Positions 1-6,819 of a stretch of 7,081 nucleotides of DNA are shown one piece after another. Every line of letters starts with the position of its first letter. Within the stretch, counting starts at the first letter, position 1. The DNA is from Candidatus Heimdallarchaeota archaeon. Its GTDB lineage: Archaea; Asgardarchaeota; Heimdallarchaeia; Heimdallarchaeales; Heimdallarchaeaceae. The notes beneath the pieces are model-generated. The model had not been told where the DNA came from, searched no databases, and saw only the letters and a list, made by a program, of their open reading frames with translations. The DNA is taken from positions 1-7,081 of the forward strand of contig JAGLTP010000125.1 of the NCBI GenBank assembly GCA_023135215.1. The letters are read 5' to 3'. The translations under genes were made by a program, and so were the position numbers.

Positions 1-1025
1 GGTATGTTATACAGAGGTAAAACATTTGAAGCAGAAACATGTGTAGTAACACCTGACACTTGTAGAGTATACTGTCCAGCCCCAATGACTGTCGCACGGA
101 TTAATTCTGATGGCTCATGAATTTTTATCTTTGTTTCTTTGATTATTCGCTGAATTTCCTCACTAAGATATTTACCCAAATCCTTGTAATCATTATCTGT
201 TTTTTGGTAAATATATTCAGCTACTCCTCCTGAGAACATAAATTCATCTATTTCCCCCTCATAATCTAATGGATTCGTCATTAAAAGTTTCTTTGCCGAA
301 TTTGAATGAATTTTCTGATTCAACACTTCAAACAAGCTCTCAGCAAGTTTTCTTGCTAGTATTCTTTTTTGGTCTTCTGAGATTTTCAAGTCATCATCAA
401 ACTTTATTCCTATATCGTCTTCAAAAATCCTAATTGGGGATTCTATCCTCACTATCTTGTTTTCTTGATCAAAAGCTAATAATCTTCCTCCAATGTTAAC
501 GCAAGCAGCATCAACTATCTCCCCATCCTTAACGATAGCAATGTTGCTTGTTCCCCCTCCAATATCTATGTTCATAACTGTCTTCTTTTCTTTTTTTGAA
601 TAATTTACTGCTCCGGAACCCATAGCTGCGATAACTGACTCAAAATTAGGACCAGCAGCTGCACATACAAACTTCCCTGCTTTGTGTGCTAAAGCTTTAA
701 CTAGTTCTTCAGCATTCTCTTTTTTTGCACTTTCACCGGTTATAATAACAGCACCTGTATCAATATCTTCTATTGAGATTTTTGCGACTTGGTATTCTTG
801 TTTTAGAAATCCGACTAATTTTAAATAATCAATAACTTGCCCATCAAGTAGAGGAGTCAAGATAATATTTCCTTTGTAGAGAATTTCTCTTTCAGTTACT
901 TCGAATTTCACCCCTCTGGGAGTAAACACCTTCTCAAGTTTAAGTTTCGAGAAAATTAAATGAGAAGTTGTTGTTCCCACATCAATACCAGCACTAATTA
1001 AGCTTAGAGCATGTTCATCAGTCAT
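1..1025 (-). CDS. eutA: EutA-type ethanolamine ammonia-lyase reactivating factor (C-terminus cut by window edge)
   Basis: The reading frame runs from ATG at 1025 off the left edge, giving 341 residues without a stop; bacterial EutA is about 470 residues, so the last quarter is missing. EutA is a cytoplasmic ATP-dependent chaperone that exchanges damaged B12 cofactor on ethanolamine ammonia-lyase (EutBC). Visible actin/Hsp70-fold ATPase motifs are phosphate-1 'AGIDVGTTTSHLIFSKL' (residues 12-28), phosphate-2 'NIDIGGGTSNIAIVKDGEI' (about 152-170) and an adenosine-type motif 'FMFSGGVAEYIY' (262-273). The family-typical stretches 'GAVIITGESAKKENAEEL' (91-108) and 'RATVIGAGQYTLQVSG' (310-325) point to EutA rather than a generic Hsp70 or methyltransferase activator. 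The start is supported by GAGG at 1033-1036, seven bases upstream. It diverges from the membrane gene at 1163. No eutB or eutC is visible, so whether the client really is ethanolamine ammonia-lyase is inference. Confidence 0.9.
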   Translation of the reverse strand, partial: MTDEHALSLISAGIDVGTTTSHLIFSKLKLEKVFTPRGVKFEVTEREILYKGNIILTPLLDGQVIDYLKLVGFLKQEYQVAKISIEDIDTGAVIITGESAKKENAEELVKALAHKAGKFVCAAAGPNFESVIAAMGSGAVNYSKKEKKTVMNIDIGGGTSNIAIVKDGEIVDAACVNIGGRLLAFDQENKIVRIESPIRIFEDDIGIKFDDDLKISEDQKRILARKLAESLFEVLNQKIHSNSAKKLLMTNPLDYEGEIDEFMFSGGVAEYIYQKTDNDYKDLGKYLSEEIQRIIKETKIKIHEPSELIRATVIGAGQYTLQVSGVTTHVSASNVLPLYNI

Positions 1026-1162
1026 GAGCTTTCCTCAAAGGGTTAAATTTTTCACAATAAAAACATCTTAAAGCATTTTGGTTGAAGCATTTTCTTAAAC
1101 GAAATTGATTATTAAGAGAAAAGGTTTAAAATGTTTATTGTTTTATAGGCACGTGTATCATT
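1026..1162. promoter_or_regulatory. Divergent intergenic promoter region (eutA-like / membrane protein)
   Basis: This 137-base AT-rich gap separates two divergent genes. On the plus strand, GAAAAGGTTTAAAAT at 1118-1132 looks like an archaeal BRE plus TATA box. A start about 26 bases downstream (near 1154) would give a leader of under 10 bases before ATG 1163. On the minus strand, GCTTTAAGATG (1074 down to 1064) is a weaker TATA-like element; it would start transcription near 1043 and leave a short leader containing the GAGG ribosome site (1033-1036). Both calls rest on consensus resemblance and spacing only. Confidence 0.4.
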
Positions 1163-2170
1163 ATGGTTTCGCAAAGCACTGAATCACAGGAGCAAACAGC
1201 TCACTCCACAGATATGCGTCCTCGATCATTTGGGGAAGTATGGAAAGATTGGTCTTTAGCTACCCTAAAATTCATCGGGAAGAAAATTCATTCACCATTT
1301 GGAATATATCTTCTCGTCACATGGTTGATAAGTATCTTGACTATGTGTATAACTAATACCTTGAGAGGTGAAAGTTTCTTTGATGGGCCAAGGTACTGGA
1401 TGGAAGTTTTTCTTACTTATGGACTGAATTCTAATCAAAATCCTGCCTTAAGATTTATTGCTAAACCTTTTGTAATTTGGTTTTTTGCACCCATGGTTGC
1501 ACTATTCTTAGGATTTACACTTCTCATACTTGTTGATAGTGGATTCTTCAGAAACGGAGCAGATCCCATTTCAGAGATTGCTTTTAATCAAAAACATAGA
1601 TTCTACAATGTACCTGATATTTGGGGTTCAAATGTTCATATAAATGGATCTCCAATTTTACTAAACGATCTTAGTCCAAAAGGAACACAGACTTACTTCT
1701 GGATTGTTTGGATACCTATCTTATTGGGTGCTTTTATAGCAGCTGTTTACAATTTCATAGTATTCAAGAAAATAAAGAAAACAAAATATCTACCAAAAGC
1801 AAGTACTTTCTTGGTTGGTGTCTTTGTGGGATGCGTAATTGTAGGAACATCTTTAGCTCTGATGACTGGTGACATCGAATTAAGTTTTAAGGATATATTC
1901 TATTCGCTGTTCGTTGAAAGGGTAACAAATAAATTCTTAGTTTATGGTTTCGAGTATGAATCGCAGGGTCAATATCATCCTGTTGGATCTTCTTTCACTA
2001 TGTGGTTGATTTTTATGATTCCTTTCTTAATTATTTATGGCTTCTTCATAGTAATAGGAAATCTTGATAACATATGGAAGAACATAGATTTTCCAGTTAG
2101 AAAGGTCAGAGAATTTATCAGAGCAAGACAAGCTCCAGAGTTGGTATTTGAAGAAACCCCTGAAAACTAA
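1163..2170 (+). CDS. Multi-pass membrane protein, unrecognised family, next to ABC ATPase
   Basis: I do not recognise this 335-residue family. A hydrophilic N-terminus (1-45) is followed by about five hydrophobic segments near residues 46-66, 103-125, 178-201, 213-235 and 276-299, and a basic C-terminal tail ('RKVREFIRARQ', 313-323). Two longer polar loops lie at about 126-177 and 236-275. The charge pattern conflicts: the basic loop 'FKKIKKTK' (201-208) and basic tail should be cytoplasmic, which would put the equally basic N-terminus outside, so one membrane or re-entrant segment may be missed. It lacks the FtsX/MacB layout (one helix, a large outer domain, then three helices). Same strand and proximity to an ABC ATPase and a second membrane protein suggest a permease or accessory role; this is inference. 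There is no clear ribosome site before the ATG, which fits a very short leader. An internal Met18 is the only nearby alternative start. Confidence 0.75.
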   Translation: MVSQSTESQEQTAHSTDMRPRSFGEVWKDWSLATLKFIGKKIHSPFGIYLLVTWLISILTMCITNTLRGESFFDGPRYWMEVFLTYGLNSNQNPALRFIAKPFVIWFFAPMVALFLGFTLLILVDSGFFRNGADPISEIAFNQKHRFYNVPDIWGSNVHINGSPILLNDLSPKGTQTYFWIVWIPILLGAFIAAVYNFIVFKKIKKTKYLPKASTFLVGVFVGCVIVGTSLALMTGDIELSFKDIFYSLFVERVTNKFLVYGFEYESQGQYHPVGSSFTMWLIFMIPFLIIYGFFIVIGNLDNIWKNIDFPVRKVREFIRARQAPELVFEETPEN

Positions 2171-2184
2171 GAAAATAATTCGTC

Positions 2185-2215
2185 AATAGACAAAATATCT
2201 ATTCTTTTTTCTATT
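2185..2215 (+). terminator. Hairpin plus T-tract after the 335-aa membrane gene
   Basis: AATAGA (2185-2190) and TCTATT (2198-2203) can pair as a 6-bp stem around a 7-base loop. C and six T's (2205-2210) and further T's follow. It starts 14 bases after the stop at 2170. Archaeal termination depends mainly on U-tracts, so the T-run is the stronger part; the A/T-rich stem is weak. It may end or attenuate transcription before the ABC ATPase gene. Confidence 0.4.
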
Positions 2216-2313
2216 TCAGATTATTCACTACTAGTGCGGTAAATAAGCCAAGTAAATTGCAAAGTTTTAACAAGATAAACAATCTTATTAGTGCATAAAA
2301 GGAGATTTTTCTG
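2216..2313 (+). promoter_or_regulatory. Leader of ABC ATPase gene with Shine-Dalgarno site
   Basis: The gap ends in AAAGGAGAT, with GGAGA at 2301-2305, eight bases before ATG 2314; this clear ribosome site decides the start against the internal Met21. A weak TATA-like AGTTTTAAC lies near 2263-2271, so the ATPase pair may have its own promoter. A small AAGAT/ATCTT inverted repeat (2272-2276, 2282-2286) and two copies of TAGTGC (2232-2237, 2289-2294) also lie here, without assigned meaning. Confidence 0.4.
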
Positions 2314-3342
2314 ATGCCTTCAGATATCAATATTCCATCAGGAGATGATACATCAAGTATTGATATTGAATCAATGTCCATTTTAGAAGTTGAAGACATC
2401 ATTAAAATTTATAAGACTGGAAAAATAGAAACTCAAGCATTGAGAGGAGTTTCTTTCAAAGTATTACCAAGAGAAAAACTATTTCTAATTGGCCCAAGTG
2501 GTTCTGGGAAAACCACATTAGTTTCTATAATTGCAGGGATGGTGAAACCTTCATCTGGAAAAGTGTTCTGGAAAGGATTAGCAAAGGATATTACAAGATC
2601 ATCACTTGAAGAAATTATTAAAGCAAGACGGAATTTTGCAGGTGTGATTTTTCAAGACAGCAGACTTCTACCACACCTTACAGTAGAGGAGAATATTGAA
2701 TTAGCAGGTTACTATGCAAAGGTTCAATCTCACATAATTAAAGAAAGGACTGAATTCCTTCTACAATTCTTAGGGATATGGGATAAAAGGAATAAAAAAC
2801 AAAACACGCTTTCTGGTGGGGAGAGAAAACGGGCAGCTATTGCTACAACATTAATTACTAATCCAACAATAATAATTGGAGACGAACCTACAGGAGATCT
2901 AGATGTAAGAACAGCAGAGAGTATTTTAGACTTATTTGATAAAATTAATGAGGAACTGGGAATTGCTATATGTATAGTTACACACTCCCAACAAGTTGCT
3001 ACACGAGCTGATAGAATTTTGGAGCTGAAAGATGGTATTGTTCTAGGACAACATAGTAGTCAAATACATCTAAGAAAATTAGACAAGAGCAGATTATTGG
3101 CTGTGGACAGACAAAGTAGGTTAGCTATTCCGAAATCAATATTACAGAAAATAGATAATCCAAAACATTTCTCAATTTCTATAGAAAATAAAAACATTGT
3201 ACTGAAACCTATAACAGATACAAATCTTTTCAACAACAATACACCTTCTAGAACATGCATGATTTGTGGAAATTTAGAGAAAACTAAATCAAATTTCTGC
3301 TCTAATTGTGGAGCAGTAATCACACAAGACAGTGAAAACTAA
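2314..3342 (+). CDS. ABC transporter ATPase (LolD/MacB-like) with C-terminal AbrB-like hairpin and zinc ribbon
   Basis: This 342-residue cytoplasmic nucleotide-binding subunit has every ABC motif. They are Walker A 'GPSGSGKT' (60-67), Q-loop Gln114 in 'VIFQDSRLLPHLT', signature 'LSGGE' (166-170), Walker B 'TIIIGDEP' with Glu191, D-loop 'GDLD' (194-197) and switch His224. 'DEPTGDLD' and overall similarity place it near the LolD/MacB/FtsE type, which usually pairs with FtsX-like permeases; none is present here. A typical subunit of this type is about 230 residues, so residues 250-342 are extra. They contain 'VDRQSRLAIPKSIL' (264-277) followed by beta-strand-like sequence to about 300, resembling a SpoVT/AbrB swapped hairpin, then a C4 zinc ribbon (Cys315, Cys318, Cys329, Cys332). 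The start is set by GGAGA at 2301-2305. The stop overlaps the next gene by one base, implying co-translation. The substrate cannot be told from sequence. Confidence 0.93.
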   Translation: MPSDINIPSGDDTSSIDIESMSILEVEDIIKIYKTGKIETQALRGVSFKVLPREKLFLIGPSGSGKTTLVSIIAGMVKPSSGKVFWKGLAKDITRSSLEEIIKARRNFAGVIFQDSRLLPHLTVEENIELAGYYAKVQSHIIKERTEFLLQFLGIWDKRNKKQNTLSGGERKRAAIATTLITNPTIIIGDEPTGDLDVRTAESILDLFDKINEELGIAICIVTHSQQVATRADRILELKDGIVLGQHSSQIHLRKLDKSRLLAVDRQSRLAIPKSILQKIDNPKHFSISIENKNIVLKPITDTNLFNNNTPSRTCMICGNLEKTKSNFCSNCGAVITQDSEN

Positions 3343-3791
3343 TGGATGAACCGGAAAAGAAATGGAAAAACAAAGAAGTAGACAACATCGAATTAGAAGA
3401 AGAGAAGGAAAAAAAAGAAATTCGAGTAAATTGGCCTAGAATTGTTTTCCTAGGTTTTATTACTTCTCTAGTATTTGTGATAATTGATGTGATAGCAGGA
3501 TTAATAATCTATTTCGGTTTTAACCAGGACTTAGTTTATATTCTCTACTTTATGCAATATTTTACTTTTGGAGAGGCTGGTTTAGTAGTTTTCCTAGGGG
3601 CATGCATGGGGAATTTTGGTCAATCAGCAGCAGTTTCAAATTTAAAAGAAAAAATAGTTGGTTCTGATCCAATTAGTAAAGATAGTATTCGTGAAGCCAC
3701 TTTCAATGCTTTCACTTACTATTCCGCAGGAGTATTATTACTTCTCTATACTACAATCCTGTGGAGAATATGGACACTAATATATGGTTAG
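3342..3791 (+). CDS. Small membrane protein coupled to ABC ATPase, unrecognised family
   Basis: A 149-residue protein that I do not recognise. The first 30 residues are highly charged (Glu/Lys rich, likely cytoplasmic). About three hydrophobic segments follow, near 33-59, 63-92 (possibly a helical hairpin) and 122-147, ending only two residues before the C-terminus. The second segment is rich in small and polar residues: 'FGEAGLVVFLGACMGNFGQ' (76-94), with a Glu inside the hydrophobic stretch, looks like a functional rather than a plain anchoring helix. The start ATG shares its A with the TAA stop of the ATPase gene (TAATG), and no strong ribosome site precedes it, so translation is probably coupled. 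It is likely the dedicated membrane partner of that ATPase, alone or with the 335-residue protein upstream. That role is inferred from gene order. Confidence 0.75.
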   Translation: MDEPEKKWKNKEVDNIELEEEKEKKEIRVNWPRIVFLGFITSLVFVIIDVIAGLIIYFGFNQDLVYILYFMQYFTFGEAGLVVFLGACMGNFGQSAAVSNLKEKIVGSDPISKDSIREATFNAFTYYSAGVLLLLYTTILWRIWTLIYG

Positions 3792-3797
3792 TTTCGG

Positions 3798-3805
3798 AAA
3801 AAAAA
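3798..3805 (-). terminator. T8 tract terminator for the Dna2-like gene
   Basis: The plus strand carries eight A's, which read as TTTTTTTT in transcripts from the minus strand, about 39 bases past the stop codon at 3844-3846. Archaeal transcription commonly ends at such U-runs. No matching T-run is seen on the plus strand after the 149-residue gene, so its transcript may continue antisense into the Dna2-like gene. Confidence 0.45.
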
Positions 3806-3843
3806 TCGTAGTCATAATCAACTTGAATTAGAATGTCTACCCC

Positions 3844-6819
3844 TCAAGAAGAAGGAGATAGTAGAGTTAATTTCGTTTTACAATAAGGACATCGTTCTTT
3901 CTCTTTTATCCAGGCTGTCAGATGGTTAAAATGAAAAATATGCTCACAAAGAGGACATTCGATTCCATTTTCATAGACAGGTTCTAGACAGATGAGACAT
4001 TCATTCGAGGTTTCTTTCTCTTTCAACTTTGCTATGCCAACTTCCTCCGCTTTTTTGTGAATTCTATCTGCGATTATTATTGTTTCATGGATAACTGGTT
4101 TCTTTGATTCAGCTTTTTGTTTAATAGCTCCTATTGTTTTAGCATTGTTTTGAAGATAGTTTATGTAATTACCTAGAGTTCCTTTACCGATATCTGAATC
4201 TCCAACAACTATAAGTTTCTTCTTTGCTCGAGTAATAGCAACATTTAATCTACGATTATCAGCAAAACCTTTGTTACCATGAAATTCAGATTCTGTTAAT
4301 GAAAGAATTATAACTTCACGATCACTTCCTTGGAACCGATCGACGGTGTCCACAGTAATAGCAGGTGGCAAATTTCTTCTAATCTCACCTACTTGACCTC
4401 TGTATGGACATATTATACCAAGTTGTTCTTTTTCCAATCCTAATTTCTGAAGGTTTAGAACAATTTCGCTTATTATTTTCGCTTCTTCCTTGTTTAGTTT
4501 TTTATCATGTATAAACGCACCCTTGGTGGGAAGAAAGACCAATGGATTTTCTGGACTATAAATCTCAGCATTTTTGAAAGTTCCAAATTTCTCCTTGAAA
4601 TTAGTTAAGTTTGATAGGGATTGTGATTTGACCTCTTCATCAAAGGATTCCAATTTTCCATCATAAAACTCGTCGTTTGAAAACTCAATTAATTTTTCAT
4701 TCATTCTGAATTGTAGCGTTAGAAGATGTATATCTTCAGAATATGCTTTTGCTAATCTTTCAAATATTGACACGCCTAATCCTTCTTGTAACACTTTCGG
4801 ATTTTGAATTACAGGGGGGAGTTGCTTATGATCACCAACAAGAACAAATCTATCTCCTTCAATCAGTGCAGATATAACGGTTGTTTCAGTCATTTGACTG
4901 GCTTCATCGATAATTACAGTTTGAATGCCCATCTTCTCAAACACAGGGTTTGAAATCGTGGAAGTTGTTGATACTATAATTGGAATATCCTGAAGAATCT
5001 TTGTTATAGATTTATCTATGTTCCTTTCTTTATATGCCTTCAGAGTAAAGTTGCGAATTTCTGATTGAATAGAGTGAGTTCCTCCAAGCCTTACAAAATC
5101 ATTATAACCATTTTCCAGTAAATATTTACAGATATTATCAACTGCTCTATTTGTGAATGCAGTAAGTAATACTTTTTCACCATTGTTTGCAAGAGTAATA
5201 GCTGCTTTTGCTATTACATAGGTTTTTCCTGTTCCTGCGGGTCCCTGAATAAGACAGTAATTCTGAGTCCCCAATATTCTTTCAATTGCTTGATTCTGAA
5301 TTTGATTATTAGAGATATAATCTCCTTTCACATGTTTGATATTTGGAGGTTTTTCTTCAATTATACATTCTTTATACTTGTTTTTTCGAAATACAAGATT
5401 AAAAAGACCTCTTTGTTGTCTTCTGAAACCAACGTCAATGGAATACTGATCCACAACTGTAATCTTTTCTGACATTGAACGTGTAATAATCTCAATTGAA
5501 GTACCACTAATGGAAGACACCACTCCTGTCACTATAAATCCCTTGAGAATATCACCTTGACTAAGAACAACAATATCCCCCTCACGCAATTCAGATTTAT
5601 TATTGCATGAAAATAGTAAGCGAGTATTTCCTATTTCTTTGGTTTCATTTTCTAAAACTAAATTATTAATTGATTTACCTTTAGCAACTCTTTGTTCGAC
5701 TTCTAATTTCCACAAATCAGAGAAATTCCTACGAGATTCGTTTTTCTCCTCTCTTACCCAACGAGTATATCGGTTGAAGTAGTTTTGATGAGATTTCGGT
5801 AGTGCTTTTTTTGTACAATATGTTTCATGATGACATGTAGAACAGTTGCGTTCTTGGTTTAAACCTGCACACACAATTGCACAGTAGTGCTTCATAAAGC
5901 AATTTCTGCACTTGTTTTTATCTTTTGGAGGAAGAATTTTTGGTTCATATCCCAAATAAGAAACTCTGTATGCCGTGTTTCTCTGGTTCATTGCATATCG
6001 TAACAAACCCCAATTTGGTTGAGCGTTCTTTTCCACAACTTTTTTTGTACCTACATAAATTACTGTCCCCTCATTTGGTTTAGTTTGTTCAGTAAAATTT
6101 TCCAGACCATAACGATATGCTGTTACTTGTAGTAAATCTGAAAAACGCAATTCCTTATCTTCTGTTAGTTTTGCTGTTTTTAATTCAAATATATGGTCAT
6201 TATGTAGAACATCTATTCTTCCCCTAATTCCATAAAAGGGAGATAAAAATAATATTTCAGGTATAGTTTGACCTTTCAAATTCTCAACAAATGGATCAAG
6301 ACATTCAACCATTTCTCGAACATCCTGATACACTGCTTCTTTAGTATATCCAATATTCTCATATTGCAGTGAAAACGCATCCAGTACAGCTGAAAGTTCC
6401 TCAGATGGTTTGGAGTTACTTACAAGAGCAGCATTCAAACAATCATGAACAATTGATCCCCTTATGGCTACGTAAGGAGAAGGTAATTCACCCACAATTT
6501 CATTCAAATAATAACTTCGAGGACAAAAAGACACACTATTTATTGCTGTTGCATTGATCAAGATATCAGGGTCTACAACAAATATTGATTTTGATCCAAC
6601 TGAATAGAAGGTAGTATCATTCTTCTCTTTCTTCTCTGCGTTAAAAACTCTAAAAGAAGTGTAGGGCTGTATATAATCACCTACATTATGCCAAGGTGAC
6701 CAGAGATTTATCACAACATTTTCTTTCTTGAGTGCAGCTAAAATTGTTGAACGAGGATTGTCACCGTTAGAACTTGAAAGAGTTTTAATATATACACCTG
6801 TTAAGTCAACCATTGCCAT
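3844..6819 (-). CDS. dna2: Dna2-like nuclease-helicase with C-terminal RING-like zinc finger
   Basis: This 991-residue protein has the full Dna2 architecture. An OB-like N-terminus (about 1-90) leads into 'VVDPDILINAT'. A Cas4/RecB-type nuclease (about 95-315) has His125, Asp203 ('GRID'), Glu212-Leu-Lys214 and 'QVTAY' (231-235). Its Fe-S cysteines are Cys99 plus Cys304, Cys307 and Cys313 (C-x2-C-x5-C). A beta-barrel-like part (about 410-450) precedes an SF1B helicase with Q-motif Gln508, Walker A 'GPAGTGKT' (526-533), 'IIDEASQ' (636-642), 'VGDHKQLPP' (661-669), 'LTLQFRM' (700-706), 'TVDRFQGSDRE' (825-835) and 'NVAITRAKKK' (859-868). Such enzymes resect DNA ends and trim flaps in replication and repair, and every catalytic motif looks intact. 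Two extras are a second cysteine triad (326, 329, 335) and a RING-like finger (941-980). There is no ribosome site, but a TATA-like element about 24 bases upstream supports leaderless initiation at 6819; Met3 is an alternative. Confidence 0.93.
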   Translation of the reverse strand: MAMVDLTGVYIKTLSSSNGDNPRSTILAALKKENVVINLWSPWHNVGDYIQPYTSFRVFNAEKKEKNDTTFYSVGSKSIFVVDPDILINATAINSVSFCPRSYYLNEIVGELPSPYVAIRGSIVHDCLNAALVSNSKPSEELSAVLDAFSLQYENIGYTKEAVYQDVREMVECLDPFVENLKGQTIPEILFLSPFYGIRGRIDVLHNDHIFELKTAKLTEDKELRFSDLLQVTAYRYGLENFTEQTKPNEGTVIYVGTKKVVEKNAQPNWGLLRYAMNQRNTAYRVSYLGYEPKILPPKDKNKCRNCFMKHYCAIVCAGLNQERNCSTCHHETYCTKKALPKSHQNYFNRYTRWVREEKNESRRNFSDLWKLEVEQRVAKGKSINNLVLENETKEIGNTRLLFSCNNKSELREGDIVVLSQGDILKGFIVTGVVSSISGTSIEIITRSMSEKITVVDQYSIDVGFRRQQRGLFNLVFRKNKYKECIIEEKPPNIKHVKGDYISNNQIQNQAIERILGTQNYCLIQGPAGTGKTYVIAKAAITLANNGEKVLLTAFTNRAVDNICKYLLENGYNDFVRLGGTHSIQSEIRNFTLKAYKERNIDKSITKILQDIPIIVSTTSTISNPVFEKMGIQTVIIDEASQMTETTVISALIEGDRFVLVGDHKQLPPVIQNPKVLQEGLGVSIFERLAKAYSEDIHLLTLQFRMNEKLIEFSNDEFYDGKLESFDEEVKSQSLSNLTNFKEKFGTFKNAEIYSPENPLVFLPTKGAFIHDKKLNKEEAKIISEIVLNLQKLGLEKEQLGIICPYRGQVGEIRRNLPPAITVDTVDRFQGSDREVIILSLTESEFHGNKGFADNRRLNVAITRAKKKLIVVGDSDIGKGTLGNYINYLQNNAKTIGAIKQKAESKKPVIHETIIIADRIHKKAEEVGIAKLKEKETSNECLICLEPVYENGIECPLCEHIFHFNHLTAWIKEKERCPYCKTKLTLLSPSS
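3880..3999 (-). other. RING-like zinc finger domain at the end of the Dna2-like protein
   Basis: Residues 941-980 hold eight potential zinc ligands in RING order: 'CLIC' (941, 944), 'CPLC' (955, 958), His963 and His966 in 'HIFHFNH', then Trp970 and 'CPYC' (977, 980). The spacing C-x2-C-x10-C-x2-C-x4-H-x2-H-x10-C-x2-C, with the Trp before the last pair, matches RING-H2/RING-like cross-brace fingers; His960 is a spare ligand. A charged Lys/Glu-rich linker (about 898-938) separates it from the helicase. RING fingers typically recruit ubiquitin-conjugating enzymes; E3 ligase activity is inferred and unproven here. Confidence 0.8.
5815..5910 (-). other. Tandem cysteine clusters in the Dna2-like nuclease
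   Basis: Residues 304-335 hold two successive C-x2-C-x5-C units: Cys304/307/313 and Cys326/329/335, with an additional Cys317 between them. The first unit plus the distant Cys99 is the standard Fe-S cluster set of Dna2 and Cas4. The second repeats its spacing, and with Cys317 or His330/His331 it could bind a second metal. Confidence 0.75.

Noticed and set aside
1163..2170. FtsX/MacB-type permease
   Set aside because: The helix spacing is wrong: there is no large outer domain between helix one and the last three, and no FtsX-like motif was recognised.
2272..2286. Small inverted repeat AAGAT/ATCTT as an operator or riboswitch stem
   Set aside because: A five-base A/T-rich stem is expected by chance in such DNA, and no conserved riboswitch features surround it.
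2211..2402. Minus-strand 63-codon open frame overlapping the ABC leader
   Set aside because: It overlaps the N-terminus of the well-supported ATPase gene, has no recognisable domain, and its start lies inside that gene.
3060..3323. Minus-strand 87-codon open frame
   Set aside because: It lies wholly inside the ATPase gene, opposite the AbrB-like and zinc-ribbon region, whose plus-strand motifs explain the sequence.
5290..5472. Plus-strand 60-codon open frame
   Set aside because: It is antisense to the Dna2-like gene between barrel and helicase; hydrophobic low-complexity translation with no support.
6369..6557. Plus-strand 62-codon open frame
   Set aside because: It is antisense to the nuclease domain of the Dna2-like gene, with no domain or ribosome site.
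3844..6819. Cas4 or CRISPR-linked nuclease
   Set aside because: The nuclease is Cas4-like, but it is part of a long Dna2-type protein with an SF1B helicase, and no CRISPR array or other cas gene is present.
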